This document shows positions 58,851-64,000 of a DNA stretch of 64,000 nt, one piece after another. Location: positions 186,001-250,000 of the forward strand of contig NZ_FNWQ01000002.1 in assembly GCF_900108365.1 (NCBI RefSeq), read 5' to 3'. Origin of the DNA: Chryseobacterium culicis (GTDB taxonomy: Bacteria; Bacteroidota; Bacteroidia; Flavobacteriales; Weeksellaceae). Position 1 is the first letter of the stretch. Every line of letters starts with the position of its first letter. The translations under genes were made by a program, and so were the position numbers. The notes under the pieces are model-generated. The model saw only the letters and a program-made list of their open reading frames with translations, ran no database searches and was not told the DNA's origin.

Positions 58851-60290
58851 ATGAGAAAACTAATTGTAAGTTGTTTTGTAGTAGGTATTGCCATCAACGT
58901 CAATGCTCAGAATTATTGGAAAAAAAATGCAGGAAAAACAGCTAAAGTAGTCCTTACCAATTCGAAAGCGAATGAGAAAATGGTGGATAAAGGAGCCGTT
59001 ACTTTTCAACAGTTCGGGCAGCCTAAAGAAACAGATGCCTGTATTTTTGTAGCTCCGAATTTTAAATATCAAAAGTTAATTGGTATCGGAGGTGCTATTA
59101 CAGATGCCTCGGCAGAAACCTTTTATAAAATGCCAAAGAACAAGCAGAAGGAAATTCTGGATGCCTATTTCGGAAAAAACGGATTGGGATATACCGTTGT
59201 CCGTACCAATATGAATTCCTGTGACTTTTCCAGCGATTCTTATACGTATGTAGAAGATAACGATACTTCCCTGAAGACATTCAATGTTGCGCACGACGAG
59301 AAGTATAAGATTCCAATGATTAAAGAAGCCCAGAAAGCGATTGGAAATAATTTTACATTCTATTTCTCACCCTGGAGTCCGCCGGCATGGATGAAATCAA
59401 ATCAAAGCTTATACAAGGGAGGCAGACTGGAAAATCAGTATTACCAAACCTGGGCAGATTATTATATCAAATTCATTAAAGAATATGAAAAAAGAGGTAT
59501 CAATATCTGGGGATTAACCGTTCAGAATGAGCCAATGGCTACCCAAAGCTGGGAATCATGCATCTACACTGCTGAAGAAGAGGGAGAATTCCTCAAAAAG
59601 AATCTTGGGCCAACCCTCTGGAAAAACGGATATAAAGATAAAAAAGTAATGATCTGGGATCATAACAGAGATCTGATCTATCAGAGAGCAACCACTACAT
59701 TAAGCGATCCGGAAACCTCAAAATACGCCAGCGGTATCGGATACCACTGGTATGAAACATGGAACAACAAAACCCAGCTGTTTGATAATTTAGCAGAAAC
59801 TCACAGAGCTTTTCCGGATAAATTTCTTGCGTTCACCGAAGGATGTAAAGAACAGTTTAATATGGACAAAATCTATGACGTAAGCCTTGGTGAACTCTAC
59901 AGCAAAAATATGCTGAATGACTTTAACAAGGGAAATGCCCTATGGACAGACTGGAATATCCTGCTTGATGAAACCGGAGGGCCTAATCACAAAGGAAACT
60001 TCTGCTTTGCACCCATTATAGCAGATACAAAGACAGGAGAGGTATTCTACACCTATGAATATTACTATATAGGACATGTTTCAAAATATATTAAACCGAA
60101 TGCGCAGAGAATCGGAAGTTCTTCCAACAGAGCAGCCCTTACCTCCTCAGCATTTATGAATGAAAATGGCCAGCTGGTAACCGTTATCATGAACGATTCA
60201 GACAATGATATTGAAACCAACCTTTGGATTGAAGGAATGGCGGCCAAACTGAATGCTCCGGCACACTCTATACAGACCGTAATTTTATAA
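58851..60290 (+). CDS. GH30 family glycosidase, periplasmic
   Basis: 479 residues with a signal peptide (INVNAQ) and no lipobox. The barrel contains LIGIGGAITDASAETFY, FSPWSPPAWMK, the acid/base Glu227 in VQNEPMATQSWESC and the nucleophile Glu330 in AFTEGC, then a C-terminal beta domain. It is closer to the glucosylceramidase-type GH30 subfamily than the copy at 54305. In this locus a beta-1,6-glucosidase or glucanase role is inferred. It is the last gene of the unit. Confidence 0.9.
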   Translation: MRKLIVSCFVVGIAINVNAQNYWKKNAGKTAKVVLTNSKANEKMVDKGAVTFQQFGQPKETDACIFVAPNFKYQKLIGIGGAITDASAETFYKMPKNKQKEILDAYFGKNGLGYTVVRTNMNSCDFSSDSYTYVEDNDTSLKTFNVAHDEKYKIPMIKEAQKAIGNNFTFYFSPWSPPAWMKSNQSLYKGGRLENQYYQTWADYYIKFIKEYEKRGINIWGLTVQNEPMATQSWESCIYTAEEEGEFLKKNLGPTLWKNGYKDKKVMIWDHNRDLIYQRATTTLSDPETSKYASGIGYHWYETWNNKTQLFDNLAETHRAFPDKFLAFTEGCKEQFNMDKIYDVSLGELYSKNMLNDFNKGNALWTDWNILLDETGGPNHKGNFCFAPIIADTKTGEVFYTYEYYYIGHVSKYIKPNAQRIGSSSNRAALTSSAFMNENGQLVTVIMNDSDNDIETNLWIEGMAAKLNAPAHSIQTVIL

Positions 60291-60315
60291 TATCATATTA
60301 ATATTATTTTTGACA

Positions 60316-60346
60316 GAATCGGCGGCCTCGAAGAGGCCGCCGATTC
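60316..60346. terminator. Perfect 14-bp GC-rich hairpin at the end of the glucan locus
   Basis: GAATCGGCGGCCTC (60316-60329) and GAGGCCGCCGATTC (60333-60346) form a perfect stem with a GAA loop. There is no T tract on either strand, which is unusual for an intrinsic terminator; it may still insulate the convergent genes. Confidence 0.7.
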
Positions 60347-60375
60347 GCATTGAAAGCATCGTTATTAAAAGTTAT

Positions 60376-62244
60376 TTATTGTATAGAAAACTTCCCGGAA
60401 ACCGTTCCCTTGCTGTTTTGAGCATTATAAAAATAGATTCCTGTTCTCATTCCTGAAGTTGAGAGTATTGCTTTACCTGTTTCGGACTGTTGAGATTTTA
60501 TCGTTAATCCTTCAGCGTTGATGATGGTTAATTCATAAAGGCTTCCGTTTTCAGGAAGACTTATGGTTAAGTTTTCCCCCTGTTTTACAGGATTGGGATA
60601 GGCTGTAGAAGTTGCTTCCTGTTTCGCTGATATTTTGGATGATGTTACCTGCTCAAGCACCCATTGATGATTGGCACCAGCTGTTCCGTTTATATCCTGA
60701 TCCCATATATTGATATTCGTACCTGAAGTTTGTGAATTGCCAGGATTATCCATAGCTTTCATATTCGATAATGCGGTTCCAATGACAAAAGCACTTGAAG
60801 TATAAGGTCTCAGTACCCACTGTTGATTATTTCCACCATGTTTAGGATACTGTACCAGCGTAGTACCATTGCTTATATTGGATGCAGGAACATCAATTGC
60901 CAGACCAGAAGCACGGTTCGTAATGATGTAATTATTTCCTGTTTTTTCCAGTTTCCATTGTTGGGCAACATTACTGCTAAAAGGATATTGAACCATTTTG
61001 GTATTGGCAGAAGTACTGTAATTGGCGGGGCTGATGTATAGACTGCTTCCTACGCATTTTATTCGGTAATAAGCATTCGGATCAATGGTAGGTGATGTTA
61101 TAATGGAGTTGATCGTAAGGTTATTATACCCGAAATTTGACGTTTGTTTAAAAATGTCTTCCAAAACCACGCTCACATAGTATTTCCCGGGCTGAGAATT
61201 CGAAGGAAGCGGTACCTGAACACTTCGCTGATCTGGGCGGATACCTGCAACCACTGCTACGGGAGTATAAGAATTTGCCCAGCTGGCTTCCGTATATAAT
61301 GAAACCTTATAAGAAAACTGTGGGCTTGTGGTTTCTGAGCTTGCCCAGCTTACATTGACCGAATTAGCAGAGGAGTTATAAGATGGAGTAACCGTGGTAA
61401 CGGTAATAGGAGTAGCTGTCGCAGGTTTTATACCATCCTGAGTGATTCCGTTAAAAGTTACCGAACTGCCAGCAGGTGCCGGAGCTGTTCCACAGGAAGT
61501 CACTTTTATTGCTGTATTGTTGAAAGCCGTTTCTGCGCCCCATGATCCTGTTCCGGCAGAAGCGGTATATCGTGAAGGTTTAGACCAGTTCCCCTGTGCA
61601 TTCATGCTCCAGAAATTTCTGAAATATCCGCAGCGGGTTGCTTTGCTGGCTGCCGAATTCCAGTTTTCTACAAAACCTCCCAATTTGGTTCCTGTGAATT
61701 TGGCATCATTTTCAGGGGTGACAATCGTGACATAATGTTTCCATTTTCCGGTACCGTAATCAAACATAAAAAATCCTATTCTGGTTTTTCCGTCACCGGT
61801 AGCCCATCTTCGTACCACAGTAGCATACCAGATGCCGGGTGTCCATGGCATGGGATTATCCGTGTGAAGGCCCGTTCCTTCTCCTCCGAAACCATCCACA
61901 AAAGTATTGGGAGCAGTGTATTCTGTAGTACACTGCGGTACATTGGTATCCTGCAGATCCCACATTGAAAAAATGTTGTTGTAGATTTCATTCTGTTTGT
62001 ACTGAATTCCCGCATATCCGCCCCGGGGACCCAAAGAAAAGTTCAGGGTAGAGTAGTAGGTATTTACCTTTTTGCAGGTATTGTCTGCCATTACTTCAGA
62101 ATACCAGAGTTCACCGGAGTTGGCCATATCAAAACCTTCAAGATACGGACCCCAGCTTGGGCAAGTCTGAGCATTGGAGGCATTGAAAAATGAGGATGCA
62201 GCAATAAGTACTATCGCTGCACAAGATTTTAATTTTTTTTCCAT
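60376..62244 (-). CDS. DUF3472/ricin-B-lectin protein exported by the type IX system
   Basis: 622 residues: signal peptide (NASNAQ), a DUF3472 domain (about 35-235; WGPYLEGFDM, GYAGIQYKQNE, FFMFDYGTGKWKHY), a fibronectin-like stretch (about 275-375), a ricin B-type lectin domain (about 388-535; QQWKLEKTGNNYIITN and NNQQWVLRPY are the QxW repeats) and a T9SS sorting domain (about 545-622; YPNPVKQGENL at its start). It is probably a secreted carbohydrate-binding protein, convergent to the glucan locus; a link to glucan binding is inferred from the lectin domain only. Confidence 0.9.
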   Translation of the reverse strand: MEKKLKSCAAIVLIAASSFFNASNAQTCPSWGPYLEGFDMANSGELWYSEVMADNTCKKVNTYYSTLNFSLGPRGGYAGIQYKQNEIYNNIFSMWDLQDTNVPQCTTEYTAPNTFVDGFGGEGTGLHTDNPMPWTPGIWYATVVRRWATGDGKTRIGFFMFDYGTGKWKHYVTIVTPENDAKFTGTKLGGFVENWNSAASKATRCGYFRNFWSMNAQGNWSKPSRYTASAGTGSWGAETAFNNTAIKVTSCGTAPAPAGSSVTFNGITQDGIKPATATPITVTTVTPSYNSSANSVNVSWASSETTSPQFSYKVSLYTEASWANSYTPVAVVAGIRPDQRSVQVPLPSNSQPGKYYVSVVLEDIFKQTSNFGYNNLTINSIITSPTIDPNAYYRIKCVGSSLYISPANYSTSANTKMVQYPFSSNVAQQWKLEKTGNNYIITNRASGLAIDVPASNISNGTTLVQYPKHGGNNQQWVLRPYTSSAFVIGTALSNMKAMDNPGNSQTSGTNINIWDQDINGTAGANHQWVLEQVTSSKISAKQEATSTAYPNPVKQGENLTISLPENGSLYELTIINAEGLTIKSQQSETGKAILSTSGMRTGIYFYNAQNSKGTVSGKFSIQ

Positions 62245-62373
62245 AAAACAGATCGTTTGGTAGTACTAATTTATGGATATTTGAATTATTTGTAAGTATT
62301 TAACGTTTGTTTTATTAACTATTGAAATAAGTATTTGTAATGATTGAAAAGTATTGATTTATTTTCATAAAAA

Positions 62374-62399
62374 AAGCAATGCACAGATATGCATTGCTT
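62374..62399 (-). terminator. fabI terminator
   Basis: AAGCAATGCA (62374-62383) pairs with TGCATTGCTT (62390-62399) around CAGATA; the T tract is on the minus strand. Confidence 0.8.
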
Positions 62400-62452
62400 G
62401 TATTGAATAGGATTGCTCCTTTATTGTATTGAAAAAATAAGTTTTGTGCTAA

Positions 62453-63262
62453 TTATTCAGCATCATATTTACTGATTACTCTCTGAGTAACGCCTGAACT
62501 GCTGAAACCTCCATCATGGAAAAGATTCTGCATCGTTACTTTTTTGGTAAGATCAGAGAATAGTGTTACACAGTAGTCAGCACATTCAAGAGCAGTAGCA
62601 TTCCCTAGTGGAGACATATCTTCCGCATATCCTAGGAATCCTCCGAAGCCTTTCACACCGCTACCTGCGGTAGTCATGGTAGGCGACTGAGAAACTGTAT
62701 TTACACGTACTTTTCTTTCTCCCCAATAGTTCCCGAAAGTTCTTGCGATACTTTCAAGATACGCTTTATTGTCAGACATATCATTATAATCCGGGAATGT
62801 TCTCTGAGCAGCAATATAAGTAAGGGCCAGAATGCTTCCCCACTCATTCATACAGTCTTTTTCCCAGGCTACACGCATTACTTTATGGAAAGAAACAGCG
62901 GAAATATCCCAGCCTTTCTCCAACCAGTCATAATTCATTTCCGTATAATGTTTTCCTTTTCTTACGTTGATAGACATCCCGATAGAGTGAAGGATAAAGT
63001 CGATTTTTCCAAATTTTGCAACAGCGGCATCAAAAAGTTTTTCAAGATCTTCTATAGAAGTAGCATCAGCACCTATTACTTCAGATCCCGTTTTTTCTGC
63101 TAACCCATTAAGCTCTCCCATTCTCAAAGCAATAGGAGCATTAGATAAAATGAATTCAGCACCTTCCTCATGGCATCTTTCAGCAACTTTCCATGCGATA
63201 GATTGTTCATTAAGGGCTCCAAAAATAATTCCCTTTTTGCCTTTAAGTAAACCGTATGACAT
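62453..63262 (-). CDS. fabI: Enoyl-ACP reductase I (NADH)
   Basis: It performs the last reduction of each fatty-acid elongation cycle. 269 residues: MSYGLLKGKKGIIFGALNEQSIAWK is the FabI N-terminus with the nucleotide loop, SIGMS lies in the ring, and the catalytic Tyr and Lys lie in the YIAAQR...YNDMSDNK region (about 150-168). The C-terminus (NLFHDGGFSSSG) is typical. Length is normal. It is a single gene with a strong terminator. Confidence 0.93.
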   Translation of the reverse strand: MSYGLLKGKKGIIFGALNEQSIAWKVAERCHEEGAEFILSNAPIALRMGELNGLAEKTGSEVIGADATSIEDLEKLFDAAVAKFGKIDFILHSIGMSINVRKGKHYTEMNYDWLEKGWDISAVSFHKVMRVAWEKDCMNEWGSILALTYIAAQRTFPDYNDMSDNKAYLESIARTFGNYWGERKVRVNTVSQSPTMTTAGSGVKGFGGFLGYAEDMSPLGNATALECADYCVTLFSDLTKKVTMQNLFHDGGFSSSGVTQRVISKYDAE

Positions 63263-63322
63263 AATTTTTTAATGTTTATTATACTACAAATGTAACAATA
63301 ATTGTGCTTATGGCATAATAAA

Positions 63323-63354
63323 AAATGGAGCCTTATCAATTTAAGACTCCATTT
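63323..63354 (-). terminator. Terminator of the amphipathic helical protein gene
   Basis: On the minus strand AAATGGAGTCTTA pairs with TAAGGCTCCATTT, with one G-U pair, and runs into Ts. Confidence 0.75.
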
Positions 63355-63382
63355 TACTGAAAATATTTATATGACTGAAATA

Positions 63383-63682
63383 CTAATTGGTTTTCTTATT
63401 CCATTCTGCTTTTACATCTTCTGCCGCATCTTTGGTTTTTTCCCATGCTTCATCTGCCTTATCTTTAATATCTTCCCAGGCATCGGATACATTAGCTTTT
63501 ACCCTGTCTAACCAGTCTTCCTGGCTGGCCTCCTCATCATTATTCCTTTTCTCGTTGATATAATCTTTGGCTTTATCTGCGAGTTCATTGATTTTCCATT
63601 TGGTTTTATCCGTTGCATTCTGTAAAGAATTTTCTACATTATTAACTGCATTTTCCGCTTTGTTATACTCTGAATTGTTCAT
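63383..63682 (-). CDS. Amphipathic helical stress-type protein (CsbD/LEA/YtxH-like)
   Basis: 99 residues from ATG 63682 (MNNSEYNKAENAVNN); the upstream ATG at 63721 adds a basic stretch of a different character. The chain is almost all charged helix with repeats such as WEDIKDKADEAWEKTKDAAEDVKAEW, an 11-residue-type periodicity seen in late embryogenesis abundant and CsbD-like proteins. A role in desiccation or general stress is inferred. It is a single gene with its own terminator. Confidence 0.75.
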   Translation of the reverse strand: MNNSEYNKAENAVNNVENSLQNATDKTKWKINELADKAKDYINEKRNNDEEASQEDWLDRVKANVSDAWEDIKDKADEAWEKTKDAAEDVKAEWNKKTN

Positions 63683-64000
63683 AATACTATAAATTTTAAT
63701 TTGGTAACTGTACTTAAACAATAACTATTCCTAAAATCAGGTTGGCCTGTTAAACTTTTCATAATATTTTGTTATAATTTTCAAAATCAAGCCTGCTAAT
63801 GATCAGTGAGAGTTGGATAATTAAGGAAAATATTTTTAGTTATATCATAAAAAATGAAATATTTAAATTCAAAATTCTTGCTGTAAAAAACTGTTTCACC
63901 GAAGAAGAATAGTTGTTTTTTATTCAAAATATAGTGATGTTTACTGTTAATCAGGCAATACGAAAAATTAAGCAAAAAATAGGAGATCGCCCCAAACATC
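63683..64000. other. AT-rich end of the window without a supported gene
   Basis: A 67-codon minus-strand ORF (63796-63999) reaches the window edge; its Phe/Tyr/Ile/Lys-rich composition looks like AT-rich noise. No tRNA, repeat or consensus promoter is seen. Confidence 0.5.

Noticed and set aside
63796..63999. Minus-strand ORF at the window end
   Set aside because: AT-rich composition, no domain, and it is cut by the window edge, so it cannot be supported.
1..64000. CRISPR arrays, tRNA or rRNA genes, insertion sequences with transposase, prophage
   Set aside because: None was seen: no regularly spaced repeats with spacers, no tRNA-like 3' end with matching arms, and no transposase, integrase or phage structural protein among the reading frames.

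Overview
The window looks like a chromosomal segment of a Chryseobacterium-type flavobacterium (Bacteroidota, Weeksellaceae). The evidence is low GC, Bacteroidota-style promoters (TAnnTTTG -7 boxes), almost no Shine-Dalgarno sequences, type IX secretion C-terminal sorting domains, a SusC/SusD pair, FrvX/M28/M16 peptidases, a DUF6952-thioredoxin-peroxiredoxin operon and a serC-serA-DUF1015 operon. I see no rRNA, tRNA, CRISPR array, prophage or transposase gene.

Layout. 0-4.5 kb: the 3' end of dnaX, split across two frames at a run of ten A residues; a candidate Phe/Tyr-rich leader peptide with a terminator-like hairpin inside it; the DAHP synthase/chorismate mutase gene; rsgA; ndk. 4.5-8.6 kb: a secreted GH29 alpha-L-fucosidase, then a three-gene cluster that resembles a metallo-oxidase RiPP locus (exported Cys-containing precursor, DUF692/MNIO enzyme, DUF1772 membrane protein). 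8.6-16 kb: rpe, an M42 peptidase, a DUF4294 protein, a Nudix hydrolase, mnmD, ilvE and two adjacent prolyl isomerase lipoproteins, one of them a cyclophilin-FKBP fusion. 16-18.9 kb: an AT-rich accessory patch with a small Cys protein, an orphan DUF4062 protein and a gene-free stretch rich in inverted repeats. 18.9-26.9 kb: three tandem M28 peptidases (the promoter-proximal one has lost key catalytic residues), DUF1015-serA-serC, and a ferredoxin. 27-35.6 kb: acyl-CoA reductase, a Bax-inhibitor-1 protein, a 232-bp-period tandem repeat, a redox operon, an M16 peptidase and an aminotransferase. 35.8-44.1 kb: another M28 peptidase, rsmG, a lipoprotein, an HExxH protein, an AddB-like nuclease and a patatin/beta-barrel protein. 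44.2-49.7 kb: a T9SS-exported hydrolase, an acyl-CoA dehydrogenase, a Nudix-type regulator and an MFS transporter.

49.8-60.3 kb is a compact polysaccharide utilization locus: SusC, SusD, GH30, GH3, GH16 and GH30, all on one strand with short gaps. GH16 plus GH30 plus GH3 points to a beta-glucan with beta-1,3 and beta-1,6 linkages (laminarin or fungal cell-wall glucan). SusCD would bind and import oligosaccharides, surface lipoproteins (GH30, GH16) would cut the polymer, and GH3 would finish it to glucose. The divergent Nudix-type regulator and MFS transporter may belong to the same system. The window ends with a DUF3472/ricin-lectin T9SS protein, fabI and an amphipathic helical stress-type protein.

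The most interesting items are the dnaX A10 frameshift with a hairpin directly downstream; the aromatic leader peptide before the DAHP synthase gene; the MNIO cluster whose precursor ends in GYGCPACGMG; the probably inactive M28 paralogue; a recurring 11-mer (TAGAAATACGG) in three intergenic regions; and the GGGCTTTAGCCC repeat family. Family assignments come from reading the proteins; no database search was run.
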